64,000 nucleotides of DNA from Bacteroidia bacterium (lineage in GTDB: Bacteria; Bacteroidota; Bacteroidia; Bacteroidales; Paludibacteraceae): contig SAAO01000004.1 of assembly GCA_009929375.1 (NCBI GenBank), forward strand, positions 62,001 to 126,000, given 5' to 3'. This document shows positions 52,132 to 61,179 of this stretch, in pieces. The position numbers were made by a program, and so were the translations under genes. Numbering within the stretch: position 1 is the stretch's first letter; each line of letters starts with the position of its first letter. The notes below the pieces were generated by a model. It was not told where the DNA came from. It made no database searches and saw only the letters and a list, made by a program, of their open reading frames with translations.

Positions 52132-53466
52132 ATGAATATCGACAATTTAATGCATTCGCTGGAAGCAAGGCATCCGGGCGAACATGAGTATCTGCAGGCA
52201 GTGAGAGAGGTGTTGATGACCATCGAAGAGGTTTACAACCAGCATCCCGAATTCGAAAAAGCCAAAATTGCTGAGCGATTGGTGGAGCCCGACCGCATTT
52301 TTACCTTTAAAGTGCCCTGGGTCGACGATCGTGGCGAAGTGCAGATAAATCTGGGCTATCGCGTACAGTTCAACAATGCTATCGGCCCTTACAAAGGCGG
52401 TTTGCGTTTTCACTCTTCTGTAAATCTTTCTATTCTTAAGTTTTTAGGTTTCGAACAAATATTCAAAAATGCCCTTACCACATTGCCAATGGGCGGTGGA
52501 AAAGGTGGTTCCGACTTTAATCCACGCGGAAAATCGGATGCCGAAGTAATGCGCTTTTGTCAAGCTTTTATGCTTGAATTGTGGCGTCATATTGGTCCTG
52601 AAACCGATGTGCCAGCCGGTGATATAGGTGTGGGTGCCCGCGAAGTGGGTTATATGTACGGCATGTATCGTAAACTTGCTCAGGAAAATACCGGTGTTCT
52701 TACAGGAAAAAATCTCGAATTTGGTGGTTCACTGATTCGTCCCGAAGCCACAGGTTTTGGCGGTTTGTATTTTGTGAATCAAATGCTTGAAACTGCAGGT
52801 CAGAGTATTAAAGGCAAAACCATTGCTGTTTCAGGTTTTGGTAATGTGGCCTGGGGGGCAGTGCTTAAAGCTAACGAACTGGGAGCCAAAGTGGTGACTA
52901 TTTCGGGCCCTGATGGTTATATTTACGACGAAAACGGAATTTCAGGTGAGAAAATTGATTATATGCTCGAACTTCGTGCTACCTGCAACGATATTGTAGA
53001 ACCTTATGCCGAACAGTTTGGTGCTGTATTTGTGCCGGGCCGTCGTCCGTGGGAAGTAAAAGTGGATATTGCATTGCCTTGTGCTACTCAAAATGAACTG
53101 AACGAAGAAGATGCACGTCATTTGATTGATAACGGAGTGATTTGTGTGGGCGAAATTTCGAACATGGGTTGTACTCCTGAAGCTATCGAATTGTTACTGC
53201 ATCACAAAGTAATGTACGGACCCGGAAAAGCTGTAAATGCCGGTGGTGTGGCTACTTCGGGACTTGAAATGACTCAAAATGCTATGCATATTTCATGGAC
53301 TGCAGCCGAAGTGGATGCCAAACTGCAACAAATCATGTCGCAAATTCATGATCAGTGTGTACGTTATGGCCGTGAATCGGATGGTTATATCAACTATATG
53401 AAAGGAGCAAATATCGCCGGATTCCTGAAAGTGGCCAAAGCTATGCTGGCTCAGGGAATTGTATAA
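52132..53466 (+). CDS. gdhA: Glutamate dehydrogenase, hexameric NADP type
   Basis: About 444 residues, close to E. coli GdhA. It interconverts 2-oxoglutarate plus ammonium and glutamate. The substrate and catalytic segment is 'LPMGGGKGGSDFNPRGKSDA' (Lys124 expected catalytic), preceded by 'GPYKGGLRFHSSVNLSILKF'; the Rossmann domain has 'VSGFGNVAWGAVLKANELGA'. Start set at 52132 ('MNIDNLMHSLEARHPG') to match the family N-terminus; an upstream ATG at 52105 adds nine residues. Cofactor choice (NADP or NAD) cannot be settled by eye. Confidence 0.94.
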   Translation: MNIDNLMHSLEARHPGEHEYLQAVREVLMTIEEVYNQHPEFEKAKIAERLVEPDRIFTFKVPWVDDRGEVQINLGYRVQFNNAIGPYKGGLRFHSSVNLSILKFLGFEQIFKNALTTLPMGGGKGGSDFNPRGKSDAEVMRFCQAFMLELWRHIGPETDVPAGDIGVGAREVGYMYGMYRKLAQENTGVLTGKNLEFGGSLIRPEATGFGGLYFVNQMLETAGQSIKGKTIAVSGFGNVAWGAVLKANELGAKVVTISGPDGYIYDENGISGEKIDYMLELRATCNDIVEPYAEQFGAVFVPGRRPWEVKVDIALPCATQNELNEEDARHLIDNGVICVGEISNMGCTPEAIELLLHHKVMYGPGKAVNAGGVATSGLEMTQNAMHISWTAAEVDAKLQQIMSQIHDQCVRYGRESDGYINYMKGANIAGFLKVAKAMLAQGIV

Positions 53467-53493
53467 ATAGAAAAAAGTTTTATTGTTGCAAAG

Positions 53494-53526
53494 AAGGAGA
53501 TTGTCCACCGGATAATCTCCTTTTTT
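53494..53526 (+). terminator. Terminator of gdhA
   Basis: 'aaggagattgtc' pairs with 'gataatctcctt' (one G-U) followed by T6. Confidence 0.9.
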
Positions 53527-53575
53527 GTATATTAAAATTCTGAAAATGGAAATGTGGGTTATGCTCTCTTTCTGA

Positions 53576-54853
53576 TTATTTTATTGGTTCAAAAATTTTC
53601 CATGCAGCAGTGAAAGTCAGCATTGAGGTACTCATTTTATCGAATACACGCGAGTCGAAAGAGGTTTCGAACTTGTTTGCAATACGGGTGTAACGAATGC
53701 CCAGACTGAAACGTGAATAGTCGAACATGGCCGCTGCGGTAATGCCTGTGCGGAACGAATTCATAGTTTCCGACTCCGACGACAGCGTGTAGTTACCGAA
53801 GGTGTGATAATATATTATGTTCGCTCCGGAACCCATGTCGAAACTGAATTGCGGACCGGCAGCGACACTGATTTTAAATTTATTTTTGTTCAGAAAGTTA
53901 TAGCCTAAAAGCAGAGGAACTTCAATTGTTTTATAGCTGGCTTCCTTTTTCATGATAATCTGTTGCAAAGACGGATCTAAAAAGCAGAAATAATTTTCGC
54001 CTTGTCCTGAACTGTATGAGACCTCCGGTTGGAATAAAAAGTTCTTATAATATACACGTCCGAAAAGTCCTCCACTGAAATTACTTTGAATATTCCTCAT
54101 TGGTTCGATAAACGATAACGGAGCAGGAGCTTCATTGGGCTTTGTATTCATAGCAAATGAAGACGAAAAACCTGCCGTCACTCCGAATTCAATATTCGAC
54201 AGCCAAGGACGTTTTTCGACTTTCTGTATTCGTTTTTCTGTAATTTCCTGCTTGATTTTTTCAGTTACCGGATTCATTATTGCAATTTGTCTGTTGATGT
54301 TTTCTCTTGAAATACTATCCATGAATTGCGAAATTTCATTTTCATTCGAAAAAACAATTTCAAAACCGTCGGATACAGCAGTACTGTACAACGACGATCT
54401 GAGTTTCCCTGTTGCCACTTTGAGGTAATATGCGCTTGAGTCTTCAAAAATTTCAGCGACTAGGTCGAATTTCAGCATCAGATTGTAATCGTAATACCAC
54501 TCGTTCGTTTTAAAAAATGCATCGGAATTTACAAACATTCGAAGCGACTTGTTGAGTTTTTTACGTTTCCCGTCCTGTAGTTCCTTTTTCCATGTTGTAT
54601 ATTCCTGTTTGGCAATATTCATCCCTTCGTAAAAAACCTGATACTGATTTTCCTTGATGGCGATTCCTCCGGTTTGCACTGCTCCACCCGCAGGAAGTCC
54701 GCTAATCCAGAGTGTGAAATTCTGATGCGTAAGCGACATGAAAACGGGATTGTCGAATCCGTGATAGCTGTTGCGATACGAAGTAAATGCTTCCTGAGCC
54801 TGTATGGCTGTGAAGCATAAAAGCAAAAATATGATGCTGAACTGCTTTTTCAT
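53576..54853 (-). CDS. Outer-membrane beta-barrel (PorT-like) protein of unknown function
   Basis: About 425 residues. Signal peptide (1-19, 'FTAIQAQEA'). The N-terminal half (about 20-215) is a soluble domain ('GLPAGGAVQTGGIAIKENQY'). The C-terminal half (about 225-425) is an eight-strand-like barrel with 'EFGVTAGFSSSFAM', 'LLGYNFLNKNKFKISVAAGP' and 'ALFDYSRFSLGIRYTRIAN'-type strands. Start set at 54853 because a -7 element CAAATATA (TATATTTG on the - strand) at 54882-54889 lies just upstream, which would place longer starts before the promoter. Function is unknown. Confidence 0.65.
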   Translation of the reverse strand: MKKQFSIIFLLLCFTAIQAQEAFTSYRNSYHGFDNPVFMSLTHQNFTLWISGLPAGGAVQTGGIAIKENQYQVFYEGMNIAKQEYTTWKKELQDGKRKKLNKSLRMFVNSDAFFKTNEWYYDYNLMLKFDLVAEIFEDSSAYYLKVATGKLRSSLYSTAVSDGFEIVFSNENEISQFMDSISRENINRQIAIMNPVTEKIKQEITEKRIQKVEKRPWLSNIEFGVTAGFSSSFAMNTKPNEAPAPLSFIEPMRNIQSNFSGGLFGRVYYKNFLFQPEVSYSSGQGENYFCFLDPSLQQIIMKKEASYKTIEVPLLLGYNFLNKNKFKISVAAGPQFSFDMGSGANIIYYHTFGNYTLSSESETMNSFRTGITAAAMFDYSRFSLGIRYTRIANKFETSFDSRVFDKMSTSMLTFTAAWKIFEPIK

Positions 54854-54881
54854 TCTGATATTTATTAATAAATTCCGAGTA

Positions 54882-54889
54882 CAAATATA
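54882..54889 (-). promoter_or_regulatory. -7 element of the beta-barrel gene
   Basis: CAAATATA on the + strand, i.e. TATATTTG on the - strand, 29 nt upstream of the chosen start. It decides the start codon at 54853. Confidence 0.55.
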
Positions 54890-54986
54890 ATTGTTTGTAG
54901 CTGAAAAATATATATAGCTTTTTAAAAAATGAGTGCTGATATACATTTGTTTTGCTGTATTTTCATGCATTTCAGGCTTTTTGTTT

Positions 54987-54994
54987 TATATTTG
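54987..54994 (+). promoter_or_regulatory. -7 element of the OPT transporter gene
   Basis: TATATTTG, 38 nt before the start at 55033. No clear -33. Confidence 0.5.
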
Positions 54995-55032
54995 TGACCG
55001 TTTTGCTAAAAATATACATTCAAAAGTAAGAT

Positions 55033-57033
55033 ATGAATATGGAAGAAGAAAAAATTACAGGATTACCTGAGAATGCTTCACGTGAATTACGCGAAGGCGA
55101 AGAGTATAAGCCACTATTGTCGCCTGATAAGAACTATCCCGAAGTAAACTTCCGTTCGGTGACCTGGGGGTTACTTATGGCCGTATTGTTTTCGGCTGCG
55201 GCAGCTTACCTTGGACTTAAAATCGGACAGGTTTTCGAAGCGGCCATTCCTATTGCCATTATTGCAGTCGGACTTTCGAGTGCTTCGAAGCGCAAAGGAG
55301 CTTTAGGTGAGAATGTGATTATTCAGTCGATTGGTGCAAGTTCAGGTGTGGTAGTAGCCGGGGCAATTTTTACCCTGCCTGCTTTGTATATTCTTCAGGC
55401 CAAATATCCTGAAATCACAGTGAGTTTTATGCAGGTGTTTTTGAGTTCTTTGCTCGGAGGTATTCTGGGTATTCTGTTTATGATTCCATTTCGCAAGTAT
55501 TTTGTGTCGGATATGCACGGAAAATATCCCTTCCCGGAAGCTACAGCCACAACTCAGGTGCTTGTATCCGGCGAAAAAGGTGGCGATCAGGCTAAACCAC
55601 TGATTCTGGCAGGTGCTATCGGTGGTATTTACGATTTTGTGGTGGCTACTTTTGGCTCGTGGGCCGAAACATTTACCACCCGTGTGCTGCCTTTTGGCGA
55701 AGCACTGGCGGAAAAGGCAAAAGTGGTTTTCAAACTTAATGTGGGTGCAGCAGTGCTTGGCTTGGGTTATATTATCGGATTGAAATATGCAGCCATTATT
55801 GTAGCTGGTTCGGCTCTCGTTTGGTTTGTAATTGTACCGGTTTTGCCGCTTTTGGGTGATCAATTGATACAAGTGTTGAATCCTGCTTTCAGTGGAGCAT
55901 TGAGCGAAGCCGCACCGGAGCTTATTTTCAAAGAATTTGCACGACATATTGGTATTGGTGGTATTGCTATGGCCGGTATTATTGGTATTGTACGTTCATG
56001 GGGAATCATCAAAAGTGCTGTTGGACTTGCTGCCTCTGAATTTAAGTCGAAAGGTAAAGCTGTGGATGTGGCAGTGAAACGTACGCAACGCGATTTGCCA
56101 ATGAAAATTATTGCTATTGGTGTGGTTTTGGCTTTGCTCACAACTTATGCGTTTTTCTATTTCGGAGTGTTTGAATTCAATCTGTTATATGCTACTGTGG
56201 GTATTCTGGTAGTAGCGGTTATCGCTTTTCTGTTTACTACTGTGGCAGCAAATGCCATCGCAATAGTGGGTACAAATCCTGTTTCGGGTATGACATTGAT
56301 GACACTGATTCTTGCTTCGGTGGTTATGGTGGCTGTGGGATTGAAAGGAACCACAGGAATGGTGGCTGCGCTTGTAATTGGTGGCGTGGTTTGTACAGCC
56401 CTTTCAATGGCAGGTGGTTTTATTACCGACCTAAAAATCGGTTACTGGATTGGAACAACACCTGCCAAACAGCAAACATGGAAGTTTTTGGGAACATTGG
56501 TTTCGGCAGCTACTGTGGGTGGTGTAATTATGGTGCTTAATAAAACGTATGGTTTCACAGGCGACAATGCTCTTGTAGCTCCGCAGGCTAACGCCATGGC
56601 AGCTGTCATCGAACCTCTTATGTCCGGTGCCGGTGCTCCCTGGTACTTGTATGCTATCGGTGCTGCCATTTCTCTTTTGCTTACTTTCTTTAAAATTCCG
56701 GCTTTGGCTTTTGCTCTCGGAATGTTTATTCCTATGGAACTGAATGCTCCGTTGTTGGTAGGTGGTCTGATCAGTTGGTTTGTATCCACACGTTCTAAAA
56801 ATGCAGAACTGAATTCTGCTCGTCAGGAAAAAGGAACATTGCTTGCTTCAGGTTTTATTGCCGGTGGTGCTCTTATGGGCGTAGTAAGTGCCGGACTGCG
56901 TTTTGCCGGTGTAAATGTGATGAATATGGAATGGGCTGAAAGTAATTCAGCGCAGTGGCTTGGTCTGTTTATGTATGTTTTGTTGTCCGGATATTTGATT
57001 TGGGATGCAATGCGTGTTAAAAATAACAGGTAA
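55033..57033 (+). CDS. OPT family oligopeptide transporter
   Basis: 666 residues with about 15 hydrophobic segments. The N-terminal 'FRSVTWGLLMAVLFSAAAAY', 'LGLKIGQVFEAAIPIAIIAV' and the cytoplasmic 'KYPFPEATATTQVLVSGEKG' are typical of the bacterial branch of the OPT family. Members move oligopeptides or metal-chelate peptides across the inner membrane. With the POT gene at 47005 this gives two unrelated peptide importers within 10 kb. A second in-frame ATG at 55039 is equally possible as start. Confidence 0.92.
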   Translation: MNMEEEKITGLPENASRELREGEEYKPLLSPDKNYPEVNFRSVTWGLLMAVLFSAAAAYLGLKIGQVFEAAIPIAIIAVGLSSASKRKGALGENVIIQSIGASSGVVVAGAIFTLPALYILQAKYPEITVSFMQVFLSSLLGGILGILFMIPFRKYFVSDMHGKYPFPEATATTQVLVSGEKGGDQAKPLILAGAIGGIYDFVVATFGSWAETFTTRVLPFGEALAEKAKVVFKLNVGAAVLGLGYIIGLKYAAIIVAGSALVWFVIVPVLPLLGDQLIQVLNPAFSGALSEAAPELIFKEFARHIGIGGIAMAGIIGIVRSWGIIKSAVGLAASEFKSKGKAVDVAVKRTQRDLPMKIIAIGVVLALLTTYAFFYFGVFEFNLLYATVGILVVAVIAFLFTTVAANAIAIVGTNPVSGMTLMTLILASVVMVAVGLKGTTGMVAALVIGGVVCTALSMAGGFITDLKIGYWIGTTPAKQQTWKFLGTLVSAATVGGVIMVLNKTYGFTGDNALVAPQANAMAAVIEPLMSGAGAPWYLYAIGAAISLLLTFFKIPALAFALGMFIPMELNAPLLVGGLISWFVSTRSKNAELNSARQEKGTLLASGFIAGGALMGVVSAGLRFAGVNVMNMEWAESNSAQWLGLFMYVLLSGYLIWDAMRVKNNR

Positions 57034-57082
57034 TCTTATGTTTTTTTTAATATTTAAATTCGGATTCCTGATATTTTTACTC

Positions 57083-57090
57083 TAAATTTG
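57083..57090 (+). promoter_or_regulatory. -7 element of the SDR gene
   Basis: TAAATTTG, 50 nt before the SDR start. Confidence 0.45.
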
Positions 57091-57139
57091 CAATTCGGAA
57101 GAATTAATCAGGATGATGACGCATTTATTATAACTTAAC

Positions 57140-58108
57140 ATGATCAAGAAAAACTGGACTATTGAAGACATTCCTGATTTACAGGGAAAAATAATTATCG
57201 TAACAGGTGGAAACAGTGGATTGGGGCTGGCTTCAGTAAAAGCATTAGCGGCTAAAAGAGCAGAGGTTATTATGGCCTGTCGCTCGGTACAAAGAGGAAA
57301 CGAAGCACGAAAATTATTACTTAAAGATCAACCCAAAGCAAAAATAAAGGTTATGGAGCTCGATTTATCGAACTTCTGGTCGATACGCATGTTTGCGGGT
57401 GATTTCAAAAAAGATTATAATCAGCTGGATATTTTGCTCAACAATGCAGGCGTAATGATGACGCCTTACACTCAAACAAAGGATGGAGTGGAATTGCAGC
57501 AAAGTACCAATTATTTCGGACATTATGCATTGACAGGCTTGTTGCTCGATATGCTGGCAGCGACTCCGGGTTCGAGAGTGGTGAATGTGAGTAGCCTGGC
57601 ACACAAGACAGGAACAATGAATTTTAAAAACCTGCTTTATGAAAAGGGCAGGGGATATACGCCCTATAAAGCTTATTCACGTTCGAAACTCGAAAGTTTG
57701 TTGTTTACCTTTGAACTTCAACGGTTCTTCGAGAAAAATAAGCTTGACTGTAAAGCGCTTGTGGCACATCCGGGAGTTTCGTACACCAACTTGTTTAGCC
57801 ATGCAGCACCCAAATGGATCAGAGCTATATTACTCCCTGCAGTAAAAAGTTTTATGCAGCCGGCCGAAATGGGAGCTTTGCCGGGTTTACGGGCTGCTGT
57901 TGACGAAAGTGCTAAAGGAGCTGACTTTTTCGGACCAGACGGAGCTATGCAGATGAAAGGTTATCCTGTTCGTGTAACGGCATCTCAGCATGCATGCAAC
58001 AAAGATGTGGCCCGTCAGCTATGGGATTGTTCCGAAAGAATCACAGGAGTAATGTTTGAATATACACCTGTGCTGAAAATGGAAGTAACCTCAAAAATGG
58101 TTGTATGA
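57140..58108 (+). CDS. Short-chain dehydrogenase/reductase
   Basis: 322 residues. Rossmann motif 'VTGGNSGLGLASVKALA' (TGxxxGxG), 'LLNNAGVMMTPYTQTKDGVE' (NNAG) and the active site 'VSSLAH...AYSRSKLES' (Ser, Tyr-x-x-x-Lys). The length and the 'GHYALTGLLLDML' segment place it with the retinol-dehydrogenase/protochlorophyllide-reductase-like SDRs. NADP preference is suggested by 'ACRSVQRGNEA'. The substrate is unknown and the neighbours do not help. Confidence 0.88.
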   Translation: MIKKNWTIEDIPDLQGKIIIVTGGNSGLGLASVKALAAKRAEVIMACRSVQRGNEARKLLLKDQPKAKIKVMELDLSNFWSIRMFAGDFKKDYNQLDILLNNAGVMMTPYTQTKDGVELQQSTNYFGHYALTGLLLDMLAATPGSRVVNVSSLAHKTGTMNFKNLLYEKGRGYTPYKAYSRSKLESLLFTFELQRFFEKNKLDCKALVAHPGVSYTNLFSHAAPKWIRAILLPAVKSFMQPAEMGALPGLRAAVDESAKGADFFGPDGAMQMKGYPVRVTASQHACNKDVARQLWDCSERITGVMFEYTPVLKMEVTSKMVV

Positions 58109-58133
58109 TACTTTAGATAATTATTTCTACAAC

Positions 58134-58167
58134 AAAAAAGGCTATCACATTGCGTGATAGCCTTTTT
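58134..58167. terminator. Bidirectional terminator between the SDR and dps genes
   Basis: 'aaaaaaggctatcac' pairs with 'gtgatagccttttt' around attgc. Confidence 0.93.
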
Positions 58168-58182
58168 CGTAACTGATTTTCA

Positions 58183-58656
58183 TCAGGCAGTGTATGCAGT
58201 GAGCATCCACATAAGTTTTTCCTGTTCACTGATATAGTCGCTCATTAGTGCCACAGTGGTTTCGTCACCTGCTTCAGAAGCTAATTTCAGTATGTTACGT
58301 TCCGAAGCAATAAAGTACGAAATAGTCTCCATTACATGTTGAATACCTTCGCTGCCCCTGGTTACATAACCCACTTCCTTTACTTTTGAAGTTTTCAGAT
58401 ATTCACTGAAATTATGAACCGGAACTCCATCGAGCATGAGTATTCTTTCTGCAATTTCGTCTACTTTTTCAGCTGTATTGTCGTACATTTCCTCATACTG
58501 CTTGTGAAGTACAAAGAAATCTTTTCCTTTTACATTCCAATGAAAACCACGAAGGTTACTGTAATAAATCTGATAATCGGCCAATAATTGCTGTAATGCG
58601 TTAACTACCGGTTTTACAGCTTCTGCACTGAGTTTTGTGTAATCTAATGTTTTCAT
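58183..58656 (-). CDS. dps: Dps family ferritin-like DNA-protection protein
   Basis: 157 residues. Ferroxidase residues at the dimer interface are in 'LRGFHWNVKGKDFFVLHKQY' and 'EEMYDNTAEKVDEIAERILM', the standard Dps signature. It stores iron and detoxifies peroxide in a 12-mer; a basic N-terminal tail for DNA binding is short here ('MKTLDYTKLSAEAVKP'). It is a single gene with a strong promoter (58704-58735). Confidence 0.93.
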   Translation of the reverse strand: MKTLDYTKLSAEAVKPVVNALQQLLADYQIYYSNLRGFHWNVKGKDFFVLHKQYEEMYDNTAEKVDEIAERILMLDGVPVHNFSEYLKTSKVKEVGYVTRGSEGIQHVMETISYFIASERNILKLASEAGDETTVALMSDYISEQEKLMWMLTAYTA

Positions 58657-58703
58657 AATGATTTGTTTTTATATATTTAAACTATTATTTCTTGTTTGTG
58701 ATA

Positions 58704-58735
58704 CAAAGATACTATAGATAAACATATAAATCAAA
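58704..58735 (-). promoter_or_regulatory. Promoter of dps
   Basis: On the - strand TTTG (58735-58732), 20 nt, then TATCTTTG (58711-58704): a perfect -33/-7 pair, 48 nt upstream of the start codon. Confidence 0.75.
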
Positions 58736-58781
58736 CAGATTGTATTTATGAAAATATAGATATTGACTATTATTTTTCTGG

Positions 58782-60410
58782 TTACTTACTTGCTTTTTTG
58801 TTCGCTAACACGTCAATTGCTTTCAGTATTGTTTTATCGTCTTTATAGAAGAGTGGATAAAAACCGTTTTCGCCAATTATATTACGTGTAATATAAGCGT
58901 TTAGCTGTCTTTGAATAAATTTTCCTGAGATGGCAAGGTCACGTCCGGTTGGTTTTACGCCTTTAGTGCCGGCAAATTTTACAAATTCAGCAAGCAAATT
59001 TTGTGTGTTCAAATGCGCTTCCATTTTTTGCCAGTCCCTGAATGCTTTGAGCGTATTACGGTGCTGGTCGCTGTACTGAAATGCAAACTGATAAAGATAG
59101 CCGTAATTGACTACTTTGTTCAGATAAGTGCTGTATTCCGAAGTGTCGCGCGATACAAAAATGTCGGGCATAATGCCACCACCGCCATATACAGTTCTTC
59201 CTTTCAGTGTTTTATATTTCAATGTGTCTTTAAGTTGTACACTGTCTTTATTGTCAATTTCGCCATGCATGTATCTGTTCAGAATGTCGAGTTCATAATC
59301 GTCGGCTTTGCCGTTTTCATATGGTTTCTGAATGCTGCGTCCTGATGGTGTATAGTAACGGGCCACAGTGAGTCGTACTGCAGATCCATCTGTCAGATCC
59401 ATTTGTTGTTGTACAAGCCCTTTGCCGAATGAACGGCGACCAATCACTGTGCCACGGTCGTTGTCCTGAATAGCTCCGGCAAAAATCTCACTGGCTGAAG
59501 CCGAGAATTCGTCGATAAGTACTACCACAGGAGCACTTATGAGACTGCCTTTTCCTGTTGCACGCGCTTCGTAACGTGGATAGGCTTTTCCTTCAGAGTA
59601 CACAATCATTTGATTGGCAGGTAAAAACTCGTTGACCATATTGATGGCCTGATCCATAAAGCCGCCGCTGTTTTCACGCAGGTCGATAATATATTTGCGT
59701 GCTCCTTTAGCCCTTAAATCGGCTATTGCGTTCAGAAATTCGCTGTAAGTGGTGGCTGCAAATTTGCTTACTTTGATAAATCCGGTTTGCGGAGCTATAA
59801 TATACGAAACATCAACCGAGTTCACAGGTATTTCTCCACGGGTAACTGTATAAGTCAGTTTTTCGGCAGTTCCATGTCGTCTTATACCTAATTTTACTTT
59901 GGTGTTGGCTTTACCACGAAGCTTTTTCATAACCTTCTCGTTGGTAACCTTTTTACCTGTAAATGCAGTATCGTTAACCTCCACAATACGGTCGCCGGCG
60001 AGTAAACCCACTTTTTCGGATGGCCCTCCGCTGATAACCGAAACAATGGTGATAGTATCGTTCTGGATATTGAATTGTACACCAATGCCACTGAAACTTC
60101 CTTCGAGTTCACTGTTTACGTTTTCAAGATCAGCTGCAGGAATATATACCGAGTGCGGGTCGAGCTTGGCTATTAAATCCACCATCATTTCCTCGGTAAG
60201 CTCATTTACATCTATCGAATCGACATATTGCTGATCGATAAGTGCGAGGACTTCATCCAACTTGTTGCTGCTGAAACTTTTAGATAAAAAGCTGTAATCA
60301 CCCTGAGTTCCACGTAATCCGGCTCTGTGGGCTAATAGATTTCCAAGAATTAAACCCACCACAACCGACAGGAATACAATAAGGACAAGAATCAGATTTC
60401 TTTTATTCAT
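58782..60410 (-). CDS. S41 family C-terminal processing peptidase
   Basis: 542 residues. An N-terminal membrane anchor (1-28, 'LVLIVFLSVVVGLILGNLLA'), a PDZ domain (about 95-175, 'GLLAGDRIVEVNDTAFTGKK') and the S41 protease domain with 'EFSASASEIFAGAIQDNDRG' (catalytic Ser) and 'RRSFGKGLVQQQMDLTDGSA' (catalytic Lys). It degrades or trims periplasmic proteins from the C-terminus. The C-terminal ~170 residues beyond the core are usual for Bacteroidota members. It is probably in an operon with the two upstream genes on the - strand. Confidence 0.94.
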   Translation of the reverse strand: MNKRNLILVLIVFLSVVVGLILGNLLAHRAGLRGTQGDYSFLSKSFSSNKLDEVLALIDQQYVDSIDVNELTEEMMVDLIAKLDPHSVYIPAADLENVNSELEGSFSGIGVQFNIQNDTITIVSVISGGPSEKVGLLAGDRIVEVNDTAFTGKKVTNEKVMKKLRGKANTKVKLGIRRHGTAEKLTYTVTRGEIPVNSVDVSYIIAPQTGFIKVSKFAATTYSEFLNAIADLRAKGARKYIIDLRENSGGFMDQAINMVNEFLPANQMIVYSEGKAYPRYEARATGKGSLISAPVVVLIDEFSASASEIFAGAIQDNDRGTVIGRRSFGKGLVQQQMDLTDGSAVRLTVARYYTPSGRSIQKPYENGKADDYELDILNRYMHGEIDNKDSVQLKDTLKYKTLKGRTVYGGGGIMPDIFVSRDTSEYSTYLNKVVNYGYLYQFAFQYSDQHRNTLKAFRDWQKMEAHLNTQNLLAEFVKFAGTKGVKPTGRDLAISGKFIQRQLNAYITRNIIGENGFYPLFYKDDKTILKAIDVLANKKASK

Positions 60411-60420
60411 ATATTAATTT

Positions 60421-60712
60421 ACTATTTCGTCATTTACCATTTACCATTCAATACAACCGACTATAAAAACAAAAACTAATCAACTAATTAACTAATCAAC
60501 CCATAATAGTTGAAAATTTACTATTTCGTGATTTACCATTTAATACTGCCGATTATGAAAACAAAAACCAATCAACTAATTAACCAATCAGCCCATAATA
60601 GTTGAAAATTTACTATTTCGTCATTTACCATTTACCATTTAATACTGCCGATTATAAAAACAAAAACCAATCAACCAATCAGCCAATCAACTCGAAACAC
60701 AAAACCCGAAAA
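60421..60712. repeat. Three tandem copies of a 92-99-nt unit
   Basis: Units start at 60421, 60520 and 60612 with 'actatttcgtcatttaccat'. Unit 2 lacks one 'accattt' heptamer, which explains the 99 and 92 spacing. Each contains 'aaccaatcaactaatta'-type A/T/C-rich sequence. The array fills the gap between the dCMP deaminase and S41 genes. Confidence 0.88.
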
Positions 60713-60714
60713 TA

Positions 60715-61137
60715 CTACTCGTCTGCCAGATACACAATTTCAATACCAGCCCGTTCCAACAGCTCCACGCCATCCATAATGCGGTATTTTTCGCCATAAA
60801 CCACCCTTTTGATACCTGCCTGAATAATCAGTTTCGAACATTCGATACAAGGCGAAGCGGTTACATAAAGTGTTGCGCCATCGCTACTGTTGTGCGATCG
60901 GGCAATTTTGCTGATGGCATTGGCCTCGGCATGTAAAACATATGCTTTCGAGACATTGTTTTCGTCTTCACATTTATTTTCGAAACCCGAAGGGGTCCCG
61001 TTGTACCCATCGGAAATTATCATCTTGTTTTTTACCAGCAAAGCACCTACTTTACGGCGTTCGCAGTATGAATTTTCGGCCCAGATACGAGCCATACGCA
61101 TATATCTGTGATCAAGTAATGATTGTTTGTTATCCAT
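60715..61137 (-). CDS. Deoxycytidylate (dCMP) deaminase family protein
   Basis: 140 residues, zinc-dependent deaminase: zinc ligands in 'VLHAEANAISKIA' (His, with the catalytic Glu) and 'TASPCIECSKLI' (two Cys). It also has the dCMP-deaminase insertion 'YNGTPSGFENKCEDENN'. It makes dUMP from dCMP for thymidylate synthesis. It lies 42 nt downstream of the Mpl-like gene. Confidence 0.93.
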   Translation of the reverse strand: MDNKQSLLDHRYMRMARIWAENSYCERRKVGALLVKNKMIISDGYNGTPSGFENKCEDENNVSKAYVLHAEANAISKIARSHNSSDGATLYVTASPCIECSKLIIQAGIKRVVYGEKYRIMDGVELLERAGIEIVYLADE

Positions 61138-61179
61138 ATATAGATGTCTTATTTCAATTTTAAAAACGCAGGAATACAG